Assembly: GCF_002205895.1 (NCBI RefSeq)
Contig: NZ_NJDE01000007.1
Span: forward strand, 248,001-312,000
Origin: Saccharibacillus sp. O23
Lineage (GTDB): Bacteria > Bacillota > Bacilli > Paenibacillales > Paenibacillaceae
Length of the DNA: 64,000 nucleotides
Direction of reading: 5' to 3'
Shown: piece after piece, positions 8,076 through 16,712 of the stretch
Layout of the letters: each line of letters opens with the position of its first letter
Numbering within the stretch: position 1 is the stretch's first letter
The notes under the pieces: generated by a model
Seen by the model: only the letters and a program-made list of their open reading frames with translations
What the model was told of the DNA's origin: nothing
Database searches by the model: none
Made by a program: the position numbers and the translations under genes

Positions 8076-9614
8076 TCAGATCTGAGAACCTGCTTTGGTC
8101 GCTTCTTTTTTGGGCGCTCTGCGTTTGGTCGGTCCCATTTCCTGCGAGTCTTGGTTGAGTGCTCGAATCAGGCTGACCGCCATCATCATAATGATGAACG
8201 AGAACGGGAACGCAGAGATGATCATCATATTTTGCAGCGCTTGAAGACCGCCGGAATAGAGCAGAACGAGCGCCATAGCGGTCAACATGATGCCCCAGAC
8301 GGCCTTAAGCACATTGTTCGGATTCTGCGAACCGCCTGTTGCCATCATGCCGAGCACGAAGGTACCGGAATCCGCCGAAGTCACGAAGAATACGGCGATC
8401 AGCCCGATAGCCAGAATCGAAAGAGCCATCCCGAACGGGAAATTCGCAAGCATGCCGAACAGGGTTTCTTCCGGTGCCAGCTGCGACAGCGCGGCTCTGC
8501 CGCTGCGTTCCAACGCGATCGCCGATCCGCCGAATACGGAGAACCATATGAAGCTGATCAGCGAAGGCGCCAGCAGCACGTAAGCGACGAATTCGCGAAT
8601 CGTGCGGCCTTTGGATACCCGGGCGATGAAGATGCCGACGAACGGCGACCAAGAGATCCACCATGCCCAATAGAAGATGGTCCAAGTATTGATCCATTCC
8701 CGATTCTGAGGATTGACCGGAGAGATTCGGAAGCTCATGTTAATGAAGTTCTGAAGATAACGGCCGATCGTGTCCGTGAACAGATTCAGCGTAAACAACG
8801 TCGAGCCGAAGATGAAGACCATCGCGCACAGCGCGGCGGCCAGAATCATGTTGACGTTGCTCAAGAGTTTCATGCCTTTGTCCAATCCGCTGAGAGCGGA
8901 AGCCATGAACATGAACGTTACGACGATGATGATAATGAACTGGGTGAAGATGTTTGAGGGAATCCCGAACAGATACGACAAGCCGCCGTTGATCTGCACG
9001 GCTCCGAAGCCGAGCGACGTGGCAACGCCGATAACCGTAGCCAATACGGCGATAATGTCGATCGTCTTGCCGATCGGTCCTCGCGTATGTCTACCCAGCA
9101 CAGGAATCAACGTCGAGCTGATCAACGCAGGTTGTCCTTTGCGGAACATAAAGTAAGCGAGCGACATAGCGACCAGCCCGTATACGGCCCAGGCATGGAT
9201 GCTCCAGTGGAAAAACGTGTACTGCATAGAATCGCGAACCGCTTGATCGGTGCCCACGTCTCCCGTAGGCGCGCTGACGGCATAATGGTTCAGAGGCTCG
9301 TAAGCGCCGTAGAAGACGAGACCGATGCCGACGCCCGCGCTGAACAGCATGGCGATCCACGTCGGACGCGAATAATCGGGAACGTCGTCCTGCTTGCCCA
9401 GCTTGATTCGTCCCAGAGGGCTGAGGAGCAGATAGATGCAGATCGCGACGAACGCGGTAACGGCGATCAGATAGTACCAGCCGAACGTATCCGTCAATAG
9501 GGCTTGAACGTAGGCCGTCATGCTCTCGAGTTTATCGGGAGCGAGGACGCCGATCCCGACAAGCACCACGAGAATGGCTGCGGCTATGTAGAATACGCTT
9601 GTTGCTTGCTTCAT
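8076..9614 (-). CDS. BCCT-family transporter, probably glycine betaine/choline (OpuD-like)
   Basis: A 512-aa inner-membrane secondary transporter with about 12 transmembrane helices. It carries the Trp-rich BCCT signature in the middle of the protein (WTIFYWAWWISWSPFVG, then FIARVSKGRTIREF). It also has the glycine-rich SAGVGIGLVFYGAYEPL segment of helix 3, which in BetP-type carriers helps bind sodium and betaine. The basic C-terminal tail, rich in Lys and Arg, resembles osmosensing tails of the family. The start at 9614 is preferred over the in-frame ATG at 9650 because GGAGTG precedes it at 6 bases. It is probably monocistronic and used in osmoprotection. Confidence 0.9.
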   Translation of the reverse strand: MKQATSVFYIAAAILVVLVGIGVLAPDKLESMTAYVQALLTDTFGWYYLIAVTAFVAICIYLLLSPLGRIKLGKQDDVPDYSRPTWIAMLFSAGVGIGLVFYGAYEPLNHYAVSAPTGDVGTDQAVRDSMQYTFFHWSIHAWAVYGLVAMSLAYFMFRKGQPALISSTLIPVLGRHTRGPIGKTIDIIAVLATVIGVATSLGFGAVQINGGLSYLFGIPSNIFTQFIIIIVVTFMFMASALSGLDKGMKLLSNVNMILAAALCAMVFIFGSTLFTLNLFTDTIGRYLQNFINMSFRISPVNPQNREWINTWTIFYWAWWISWSPFVGIFIARVSKGRTIREFVAYVLLAPSLISFIWFSVFGGSAIALERSGRAALSQLAPEETLFGMLANFPFGMALSILAIGLIAVFFVTSADSGTFVLGMMATGGSQNPNNVLKAVWGIMLTAMALVLLYSGGLQALQNMMIISAFPFSFIIMMMAVSLIRALNQDSQEMGPTKRRAPKKEATKAGSQI

Positions 9615-9811
9615 AAGTTTCACTCCGCTTCGGAAAGTTTGTCGGAACAAGGCAGTTCCGCGAATCGGCAGAGCTTGATTCGTTAAGCTGCTCGTTATCT
9701 AAATAAACGCAACCGTGCGAGTCGACGCAAATCGAATTGCGTCATTCCTTTTCCGAAATCGCTATCGGAGCGACAAAGTCCGACATTTCGCAGCAATCCG
9801 CGAAAATGAAA

Positions 9812-9835
9812 AGCCGCTCCCGAACGGGAACGGCT
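9812..9835 (-). terminator. Intrinsic terminator of the yvgN-like gene
   Basis: An 11-position stem with one mismatch (9812-9822 with 9825-9835; the tight centre makes a GAAC tetraloop in practice) is followed on the minus strand by a T-rich tail. It lies 26 bases after the reductase stop. Confidence 0.65.
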
Positions 9836-9861
9836 GGCTGGTCGATCGGATTCGATCCGGA

Positions 9862-10692
9862 TCAGAAATTGAAGTTGTCCGGGTCCGGGCCGGTGCGTTC
9901 GTTTTTGTTCAACGCTTCGAGCGCGGTCACGTCTTCCGGCGTCAGCGCGAAGTCGAACAGGTCGGCGTTCTCCACGATGCGGCTTTCTTTGACCGAACGG
10001 GTCAGCACGACCACGCCTTTGTCCAGTACCCAACGGAGCAGGATCTGCGCCGGGGATTTGCCGTATTTGTCCGCGAGGCCTTTGACGACTTCGTTGTCGA
10101 ACAGGCGTCCTTGCGCCAGCGGGGACCAAGCTTCGACTTGAATGCCTTTTTGCGCGCAGTAGTTCAGCAGTTCGCTCTGGGTCAGCAGCGGGTGGAATTC
10201 GATCTGATTGACCGCCGGAACCACTTCCGCGTCCGCGAGCAGATCGTCGAGATGATGCGGTTGGAAGTTGCTGACGCCGATCGCGCGAATGCGTCCGTCT
10301 TTGTACAGCTTTTCCATCGCGCGCCAAGTGTCTTTATATTTGCCTTTGACCGGCCAGTGGATCAGGTAGAGGTCGAGCACGTCGAGGCCCAGTTTCTCCA
10401 TCGTGGCATCGAACGCCGCCAGCGTCTCGTCGTACCCTTGATCGCCGTTCCAGACTTTCGAAGTAATGAACAGATCTTCGCGGTTCAGGCCCGACTCGCG
10501 GATCGCTTCGCCGACGCTTTTTTCGTTCTTGTAAGCGGCCGCCGTGTCGATTCCGATATATCCGGCTTTCAGCGCGGCTTTTACGGAGTCTTTGGCTTCT
10601 TCCCCGTCTTTTACCTGCCATACGCCCAGACCGAACCAAGGCATCTCTACGCCGTTATTCAGCTTTACTTTTGCAGTCAAACTCGTCGTCAT
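9862..10692 (-). CDS. yvgN: Aldo/keto reductase, YvgN-like (glyoxal/methylglyoxal reductase type)
   Basis: A 276-aa cytoplasmic NADPH-dependent reductase. The catalytic tetrad of the family is visible as Asp49, Tyr54, Lys79 and His112 (IDTAAAYKNE, ITSKVW, LIHWP). The overall sequence follows Bacillus subtilis YvgN closely from the N-terminal VKLNNGVEMPWFGLGVW to the C-terminal LNKNERTGPDPD. Such enzymes reduce glyoxal, methylglyoxal and related aldehydes. The ATG at 10692 is preceded by GGAGGAG. It is monocistronic between the BCCT gene and a transporter gene on the same strand. Confidence 0.92.
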   Translation of the reverse strand: MTTSLTAKVKLNNGVEMPWFGLGVWQVKDGEEAKDSVKAALKAGYIGIDTAAAYKNEKSVGEAIRESGLNREDLFITSKVWNGDQGYDETLAAFDATMEKLGLDVLDLYLIHWPVKGKYKDTWRAMEKLYKDGRIRAIGVSNFQPHHLDDLLADAEVVPAVNQIEFHPLLTQSELLNYCAQKGIQVEAWSPLAQGRLFDNEVVKGLADKYGKSPAQILLRWVLDKGVVVLTRSVKESRIVENADLFDFALTPEDVTALEALNKNERTGPDPDNFNF

Positions 10693-10872
10693 ACCGAAAA
10701 CTCCTCCTCTGTCGTCAACAAATTGGGCGAGCGGCTTCGCGTCGGCCTTCGCGCCGTCCCGCGAAGTCTCGCCATGCAGTTACTAATTATAACAAACTTG
10801 CTTCGCATAACAAAACTCATGTATAAGATACCCTTCGGGCGCGGCTTTAATCCTTTTTTCGCAAGGATCGGC

Positions 10873-10912
10873 AAAAAAGCGTACAGATCGGCGCGATGTC
10901 CGACCTGTACGC
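10873..10912 (-). terminator. Intrinsic terminator of the MFS gene
   Basis: On the minus strand a 13-bp stem with one G-U pair (10879-10891 with 10900-10912) and an 8-nt loop is followed by six T. It lies about 60 bases beyond the transporter stop. Confidence 0.88.
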
Positions 10913-10971
10913 TTCGAAAGGAACGGCGGGATGCAAGGAAGCGATTGCCCGAAACGGGGAGCGAACGCGTT

Positions 10972-12330
10972 TCAGGCTTCGGCCGGTTCCTCCGCGGGTT
11001 TGGCATAAGGTACTTTCAGCAGCGCGACCAATCCGGCAATCGCCATGACGACCAGCGACAGCAGCGCCGCGCGGCTCGCCAGCGTGCCGTATCCGGCCAG
11101 CGCCCAAGTTACCGTCCCGTAGACGAGCGGGCCGAGCACGGAGGAGAGTTTGCCCGAGAAAGCGAACAGTCCGAAGAACTGGCCTCTTTTGTCGACAGGC
11201 GACAGTTCGACAATCATCGTGCGCGAGGTGACCCAGAGCGAGCCCATCGCGACGCCGTACAGGCAGGCCGCTGCCCAGAAGACGGCGCTCGAGAACGCGG
11301 CGGCGGCCAGCACCAGCGCGGCGATCAGCACGAGCGCCACGAGTCCGGAAGCCGTTTTGCTGCCGACCCGGCGCGTGATATGGCCGAACGCGTACGAGCC
11401 GACGATCGCGCAGACGGTCGCCACCAGATAGAGCAGGATGAATTGTCCCGCGCTGAAGCCCATCACCGCCGTGGCGTAGACGCTCATCATGGCGATCGCG
11501 GTCGCGACGGCGTCGTTGAAGAAGAAGTAGGCGATCATGAAGACGAACAGCGCCCGATGTTTCTTCGCTTCTTTGAACGTCTCGTAGATGTCGCGGTAGC
11601 CGCTGAAGAACGTTCGGCGTTCTCCGGGTGCGCCAGGCGGCGGAGACGCCGGCTTTTCTTTGTACAGCAGCAGGATCGGCAGCGAGAACAGCAGGAACAG
11701 CGCGGCGGTCAGGATAAAGGCCAGTGGGTAATCGCGGCTGCCGACGATCCCGTAGACGACCAGGCCCATCAGCGTTCCCGTATAACCGACCGCGACGCCG
11801 AAACCCGAGATCAGCGGCAGGCGAGGACCGTCGGCGATGTCGGGCAGCATATTGTCGTAGAACAACAGGCTGGAATTATAGAAAAATTTGGCCGCCGTGA
11901 AGAACAGCAGCACCATGACGATCGACAGCGGCAGACCGAGCGCCGAAGCCGGACTGTCCGTATAAGCGGTAAAGCCCATCAAGAACGTGAAAACGATAGC
12001 CGCCAGCGCGAACGGGACGAGAAACGCTTTTTTGCGACCGGTCCGGTCCATCCAGACGCCGAGCAGCGGAGTGAAGACGACGAGCAGCACGCCGGAGGCC
12101 GCGTTGGCGTAGCTGATAAACGTGCTGGCGATCTGATCCGTCCGGGCGTCGCCGCCCAAGACCTGCTGAAGGTAGAGCGGGAAAAAGATGGTGACGATGT
12201 TCGAAGAGAAAATGGTGTTCGCGAAATCGTACAGCGCCCAAGACAACACCGGCAGCGACAGAAACAGCCCTGCGCCCAAGCCTCGTTTGCGGGCGCGGCG
12301 GGGCGGTTTGGAAGCGGCTAGCTGAGACAT
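10972..12330 (-). CDS. MFS transporter of the UMF1 / Atg22-like type
   Basis: A 452-aa protein with about 12 transmembrane helices. The N-terminal SWALYDFANTIFSSNIVTIFFPLYL segment is characteristic of the UMF1 family (Pfam ATG22), whose bacterial members are presumed metabolite effluxers. In yeast, Atg22 exports amino acids from the vacuole. A cytoplasmic loop with Pro-rich sequence (EKPASPPPGAPGE) separates the two halves. The start at 12330 has AAGGGG at 6 bases upstream; the frame is open to 12390 without a better site. The substrate is unknown. Confidence 0.85.
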   Translation of the reverse strand: MSQLAASKPPRRARKRGLGAGLFLSLPVLSWALYDFANTIFSSNIVTIFFPLYLQQVLGGDARTDQIASTFISYANAASGVLLVVFTPLLGVWMDRTGRKKAFLVPFALAAIVFTFLMGFTAYTDSPASALGLPLSIVMVLLFFTAAKFFYNSSLLFYDNMLPDIADGPRLPLISGFGVAVGYTGTLMGLVVYGIVGSRDYPLAFILTAALFLLFSLPILLLYKEKPASPPPGAPGERRTFFSGYRDIYETFKEAKKHRALFVFMIAYFFFNDAVATAIAMMSVYATAVMGFSAGQFILLYLVATVCAIVGSYAFGHITRRVGSKTASGLVALVLIAALVLAAAAFSSAVFWAAACLYGVAMGSLWVTSRTMIVELSPVDKRGQFFGLFAFSGKLSSVLGPLVYGTVTWALAGYGTLASRAALLSLVVMAIAGLVALLKVPYAKPAEEPAEA

Positions 12331-12658
12331 AACAATCCCCTTTTCGATGGATGATGATCCGGCTTCGGCCGGTCTTGTTAAGCGGATCATACCACCGTCG
12401 GATGCGGCTTGAGGGGGAAAGAAAGCAAGATTTACACTGCGGGAACAATTTTGATTCGGCGTTAATCAAGCGGTCGCGTTCGAAAAGGAAAAGGCGTAAA
12501 TTCGGAGCGGTTCACTAAGGGGATTACCATTTTTATGGAATTCGGAGAATGCGATCAAACTTTTCGATAGGGGATGCGTCCGGAGAGAGAGCGAAGTAAG
12601 ATAAGTCTGTACGAAGGATTGCGTCTGGCCGATTACACAACCCGAGGAGGAATAAGTA
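12331..12658. other. Divergent intergenic region
   Basis: This region separates the leftward MFS gene from the rightward Met-rich gene and presumably contains both promoters. I found no convincing promoter boxes, hairpin or repeat in it. Confidence 0.3.
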
Positions 12659-12886
12659 ATGGACAAGATGGCGATGGAAATGATGATGATGATGTGCATG
12701 GACGAGATGATGTGCAAGATGAACACCATGAAGATGTGCATGGAGAAGATGTCCGGCATGGAAGGCATGAGCATGAAAGACATGAATATGGATATGGACA
12801 TGATGATGAAGAAAATGCAGGAGTGCGACGAGATGATGACTTCGTGCATGTCCATGATGCGCAAAGAAATGGAAATGTCGAAGTAA
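12659..12886 (+). CDS. Very Met-rich small protein (33 Met of 75)
   Basis: This 75-aa protein has 33 methionines (44%) and five cysteines (13, 19, 27, 56, 63), with acidic and lysine residues making up most of the rest. It has no signal peptide or hydrophobic helix beyond the Met residues. A strong GAGGAGG ribosome binding site 8 bases before the ATG supports translation. The DNA is a near-repeat of ATG-containing codons. For that reason the +1 frame (12574-12927) reads as an Asp/His-rich peptide, which I regard as a frame artefact. Met/Cys clusters of this kind can bind Cu(I) or act as an oxidant sink, but this is inference; I know of no named family. A transposon relic is unlikely given the RBS. 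Confidence 0.65.
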   Translation: MDKMAMEMMMMMCMDEMMCKMNTMKMCMEKMSGMEGMSMKDMNMDMDMMMKKMQECDEMMTSCMSMMRKEMEMSK

Positions 12887-13050
12887 CGTCCGAAGCGGCA
12901 GGCGAGGACAAGCGATATCCGGCATAACAAATAAGAACGGCGAAGCATGCGGGCAGGACGCGCGAAGGCGCGATTCGGTTCCGCGTGCTTTTTGGCATGG
13001 AGCGGCATCGGAGACACAGCGAGAAGTTCCGCTTCGCGGCGATCGAACCT

Positions 13051-13359
13051 TTAGGCGCGAACGCCGCGGAGACGGATATGCTGCGAGACGACGATCCGTT
13101 CCATTTTCAATTCCCAGACTTTCTCTTCCCATTCGCGAATCCGCGTCGAGTCGGCATGCGCGCGCATATTCAGGAACAATTGCTTCAATTCTTCGTTGAT
13201 CCGGTCGAAACGACCCCAGAGCGTCGAAAGCTCGTCTTCTTCGGAAAAGGCGGGAGCGGAGAGAAGAAGCTTCAGCGATTCGGCGATCGAAGCCTGCCAT
13301 TCGGCATCTCCGAGCGATTTGGCGTAGTTGTACAGATCCAAGTAATCATCGACGTTCAT
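13051..13359 (-). CDS. Small helical protein of unknown function
   Basis: A 102-aa cytoplasmic protein without recognisable domain. The sequence looks almost entirely alpha-helical and amphipathic (for example LWGRFDRINEELKQLFLNMRAH and REWEEKVWELKMERIVVSQ), so a coiled-coil or helical-bundle role is plausible. AAAGGAG lies about 12 bases before the ATG, somewhat far. It is oriented towards the Met-rich gene, and about 230 bases of spacer separate it from the rightward esterase gene. The function is not known. Confidence 0.6.
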   Translation of the reverse strand: MNVDDYLDLYNYAKSLGDAEWQASIAESLKLLLSAPAFSEEDELSTLWGRFDRINEELKQLFLNMRAHADSTRIREWEEKVWELKMERIVVSQHIRLRGVRA

Positions 13360-13588
13360 GGGCGGATACAGCTCCTTTGGTTTTATTACCGAGTATTATA
13401 CTAGGTTTAGTTGAAAATGCAATCGGCTATGAAGATATTATCGGCGAATCGCCGCCCCGGCAGTTATACGTTCTCTCTATAGCCGGTTCTATCCGCGGAA
13501 GGTAGAGGCGATCGACGTGATAGAGAATCGACAAATCGCTTCGGGACTATTAGGATACAGATAATGAGCCACGGAAGGAGAGGAAAGT

Positions 13589-15319
13589 ATGGCATACACG
13601 GGAGGTTACGGTCCGGGAGGCTACGGCGAACGCGGAAACAGGCCGGGGCTGCGAACGATCGGAACGCTCGGGCTGCTCGCGGCCAACGTACTGTCGCTCG
13701 GTTTGGGAATCTGGTATTTGACGATCAAGGAGCCGGGAGGCGTCTGGAATCTGTACGGGCTGCTGATGCTGCTGACGCTGCTCGGCAATCTGCATCTGAC
13801 GATGGGGCGAGGCGTACATAAGGTCTGGGAATACGTCTATCTGGCGCTGCACGCGCTCGGATTGACGGCGGTTCCGGTATTGAATACGTTGGCTTCGGCG
13901 GCGGTTCGGGATTACGATTCGCGCAGCCTGTGGACGGCAATCGTCTTATTGGCGCTGTTCGCGCTGGGCGCATGGGTCGCTTTACTGCGTGTGCAGGGAG
14001 GCACGGAAGAAAAGGAAGACAAGCGGGGAGGAAACGGCTATTCGCCGTATTCGTCTTCTTACGGAGGCGCTTCCCGGGGAAGCCTGCTCGGCAAAATTCT
14101 CAAGGCGTTGCTGACTTTGTGGTTCTTGGCGAATCTCGCGCTCGGTCTGTATTTTTCGGCCGTTCTGCTCGCGGGCATCGATCCGGGTCTCGTGGAGACG
14201 ATCCTGCCGGAGTATTCGTTGTTCTTCGGCCTGATCTTCCTCGGGGCCGCGGCGCTGCTCGTCAAAATGTACGGCCGCAGACGAGGCTTCTTCATCTCGT
14301 TGTTCCGCGGAACCGTACGGGTGATCGGCCTGCTGATTCTGGTGGTCTGCGCGCTGCCGTTGGCTTCCGCGCCGAAGATCATCAACGAAGCGCAGGACGC
14401 GTACACGAAGGCGTTCGGCGGCGATCCCATGGAGACGCACGGCAAAGGACTGATGAAAACGGCGTTCCTGCTGCCGGATTATTTCTACGGGGCCGAGAGC
14501 GGCGATTACCGCGTTCAGACCGATATCGTCTATTACGAAGGGCAGGACAGTACCGGCGACGCCGGACTGAAGCTGCGTTTCGACGTCTATATGCCGCCGA
14601 AAGGCAAAAGCGGAACCGGACAAGGAACGGCCTTGATCCGCATTCACGGCGGAGGTTGGACGATCGGGGACAAAGGCGCGGGCAACTATGCGCAGATGAA
14701 CAAATATTTCGCTTCGCGCGGCTATGTCGTATTCGACGTGCAGTACGGGCTGAGCGACGCGAAAAAATTCGTGGAATCGGCGGTCGTGCCGAAGGACGTG
14801 GTCGGCCATTACGGCATCGACGATATGGTTCGCCATATCGGACTGTTCACGGTCTATCTGGAAAAGCACGCCGCGGAGTACGGAGCGAATCCGGCTTCGG
14901 TGTTCTTGTCGGGCGGCTCGGCGGGCGGCCAGTTGGCCGCGGCCGCGGGGCTTGCGCCGACCAATGCGGAGTTCGCCGATATGCTCGCGCCGGGCATTAA
15001 GGTCAAAGGCATCATTCCGTTCTATCCGGCGAACGGCCTGGCCGGCGAAGTCGGCGTAGACAGCGGGGCGTTGGGCGATCCGAGCATTCTGGTCAACGCG
15101 GACAGCCCGCCGGCGCTGGTCTACCAAGGCGAGCATGACGGGATCGTCGATCCCGAGACGGCCCACGATTTCGTTCGCGCTTATCGCGCGGCGGGCAACG
15201 CGCGCGCCGCGCTGATCGAGATGCCGATGGGCACCCACGGCAGCGACATGTATTTCCCGAGCTATTACAATATGCCGTTCACGTACATGATGGAGCGGTT
15301 TATGTTGAAGTATCGGTAA
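13589..15319 (+). CDS. Membrane-anchored alpha/beta hydrolase (esterase/lipase type)
   Basis: A 576-aa two-part protein. Residues 1-265 contain a Gly/Tyr-rich N-terminal tail and about seven or eight hydrophobic helices. Residues 290-576 form an alpha/beta hydrolase of the HSL/acetyl-esterase type, with the oxyanion motif HGGGW (His353) and nucleophile Ser444 in GGSAGG. An acid in EHDGIVD and a terminal His in GTHGSD are probable triad members. The topology would place the hydrolase either outside or inside depending on helix count, which I cannot settle. The ribosome binding site is GGAGAGG. The substrate is unknown. A membrane domain of this size fused to such a hydrolase is uncommon. Confidence 0.82.
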   Translation: MAYTGGYGPGGYGERGNRPGLRTIGTLGLLAANVLSLGLGIWYLTIKEPGGVWNLYGLLMLLTLLGNLHLTMGRGVHKVWEYVYLALHALGLTAVPVLNTLASAAVRDYDSRSLWTAIVLLALFALGAWVALLRVQGGTEEKEDKRGGNGYSPYSSSYGGASRGSLLGKILKALLTLWFLANLALGLYFSAVLLAGIDPGLVETILPEYSLFFGLIFLGAAALLVKMYGRRRGFFISLFRGTVRVIGLLILVVCALPLASAPKIINEAQDAYTKAFGGDPMETHGKGLMKTAFLLPDYFYGAESGDYRVQTDIVYYEGQDSTGDAGLKLRFDVYMPPKGKSGTGQGTALIRIHGGGWTIGDKGAGNYAQMNKYFASRGYVVFDVQYGLSDAKKFVESAVVPKDVVGHYGIDDMVRHIGLFTVYLEKHAAEYGANPASVFLSGGSAGGQLAAAAGLAPTNAEFADMLAPGIKVKGIIPFYPANGLAGEVGVDSGALGDPSILVNADSPPALVYQGEHDGIVDPETAHDFVRAYRAAGNARAALIEMPMGTHGSDMYFPSYYNMPFTYMMERFMLKYR

Positions 15320-15330
15320 AAAGGCATAAG

Positions 15331-15365
15331 AAAAAGCCGCGGAGAATGCGCCGCGGCTTTGTTGT
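15331..15365. terminator. Bidirectional terminator between convergent genes
   Basis: A 10-bp GC-rich stem (15333-15342 with 15351-15360) with an 8-nt loop has an A run on its left and a T-rich tail on its right. It can stop both the esterase transcript and the leftward exporter transcript. Confidence 0.85.
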
Positions 15366-15367
15366 AT

Positions 15368-16390
15368 TCAAGGTCTGGCGGAAAGAGGCGCCAGACGGGA
15401 TTTGCGGGCCGGGGCTTCGCCCGGCGACCCGCTGCCGCTGCCGCCGGTCTGCGCCATGCTAGGCGGCGCGGGACGCGAAGCGGTTTCCAGCGGGTAAGCG
15501 ATCTCGATCGGCACGACGAGGCCGAGCGTTTGCAGTTCGCCGAGGATGCAGGCGACGTGATAGCGGTAGATGATCGCCTGCGACTCGGTCGACAAGGCGC
15601 TTTCGGCTTTCTGGTTGGACGCTTGGAGCAGGCTGGTGCCGAGGCTGGCGAAGCCTTCCGGGTCCGGGTCCGTGAGCAGACGGATCATCCGCATATGCGA
15701 ATACGTATTGCGGTAGACGTCGAGTTCTTGTTCGATGCGCGAGACGAGATCGTGATTTTTGTTGTTGCCCAGATCGAATTCTTCTTTGTACGTGTCGCAC
15801 ACGGCTTGCAGCGCGGCCAAGTCTTTCTTCAGCGGGCTGATATGGATGCCGCCGCCTTCGCGCAGCAGTTGACGGGCCAGACAGGACAGATGGCGGCGGA
15901 CTTTTAGCCGGGCCCGCTCCAGATTGCGATCGTGTTTGGGCGGCAGCACGAAATAATTGACGAGCACGGCGACGCCGATCCCGAGCAGCGTATCCAGCAC
16001 CCGGTGCAGCGCATAAGCGAAAGCCGGTTCTCCCGGACGCAGATTCAGCATGATGGCGAGGAACACGATGCAGGCGATCGACACGGATTTATTCCATTTC
16101 AGCAGGTTGCAGACGGCGATGACGCAGACGATGCCGAGTGCGGCCAGATAAGCGTTATGCGGCTGGATGAACGCGAACAAACCGCCGAAAGCGGCGCCGA
16201 CCAACGTGCCCATCGTGCGGTTTTTGCCCGCGGTATAGGAACTGGTGATCGAACTTTCCATGGCGATCACGGTAGCGATCGCGGCATAGAACGGATATTC
16301 CAGTTTGAGGGCGAACGAGATCAGCACGCAGAGAAACACGGCGATCGCCGTCTTGATATTCCGCATCCCGATAGTCAATCTCATGGTCAT
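15368..16390 (-). CDS. FUSC / aromatic acid exporter family membrane protein
   Basis: A 340-aa protein with about six N-terminal transmembrane helices (residues 8-150) and a cytoplasmic helical C-terminal half. The N-terminal pattern (RNIKTAIAVFLCVLISF, then YPFYAAIATVIAMESSITSSYTAGKNRTMGTLVGAAFG) is typical of Gram-positive ArAE_1/FUSC proteins. These are presumed exporters of aromatic acids or other toxic metabolites. The C-terminal 35 residues are Ser/Gly/Pro-rich. ATG 16390 has GGAAGG at 6 bases. A good leftward promoter is visible upstream. Confidence 0.82.
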   Translation of the reverse strand: MTMRLTIGMRNIKTAIAVFLCVLISFALKLEYPFYAAIATVIAMESSITSSYTAGKNRTMGTLVGAAFGGLFAFIQPHNAYLAALGIVCVIAVCNLLKWNKSVSIACIVFLAIMLNLRPGEPAFAYALHRVLDTLLGIGVAVLVNYFVLPPKHDRNLERARLKVRRHLSCLARQLLREGGGIHISPLKKDLAALQAVCDTYKEEFDLGNNKNHDLVSRIEQELDVYRNTYSHMRMIRLLTDPDPEGFASLGTSLLQASNQKAESALSTESQAIIYRYHVACILGELQTLGLVVPIEIAYPLETASRPAPPSMAQTGGSGSGSPGEAPARKSRLAPLSARP

Positions 16391-16504
16391 TCAAGTCCTT
16401 CCTTAGAAAACGAATTTCAGAAAAATCGGCGAGTTTGCGTATACGGCCTAAAAGCGGCCTTTAAATTTTAATAACCCATTTTCAAAATGTTATCTATGTG
16501 AAAT

Positions 16505-16533
16505 ATTATACGTACTCTGGCTGAAGGGGGCAA
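16505..16533 (-). promoter_or_regulatory. Predicted promoter of the FUSC-family gene
   Basis: On the minus strand TTGCCC (16528-16533) and TATAAT (16505-16510) are separated by 17 bp, about 115 bases before the start codon. Confidence 0.5.
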
Positions 16534-16591
16534 TTGTCGAAACGATGACATTATTCCCGAATCGTTCGGCGGCTAGGAGGCTTGAGCATTT

Positions 16592-16621
16592 TTGACTTCT
16601 TGCGCTTGCACCCGTTATGGT
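16592..16621 (+). promoter_or_regulatory. Predicted promoter of the HAD hydrolase gene
   Basis: TTGACT (16592-16597) and TATGGT (16616-16621) are separated by 18 bp, about 90 bases upstream of the HAD start. Confidence 0.4.
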
Positions 16622-16712
16622 GGAACGTAGACCTAGCGAGCTGACCGGGTTCAATCAGAGGGACCTCGACTTATTTTCGGTCGGCATACTATCCCAAGGG
16701 AGGAGCACGACC

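Noticed and set aside
9715..12321. An 868-codon plus-strand ORF opposite the reductase and MFS genes
   Set aside because: It is rich in Arg, Gln and Asp, as expected for the complement of GC-rich genes. The minus strand encodes clear YvgN-like and UMF1-like proteins with ribosome binding sites and terminators.
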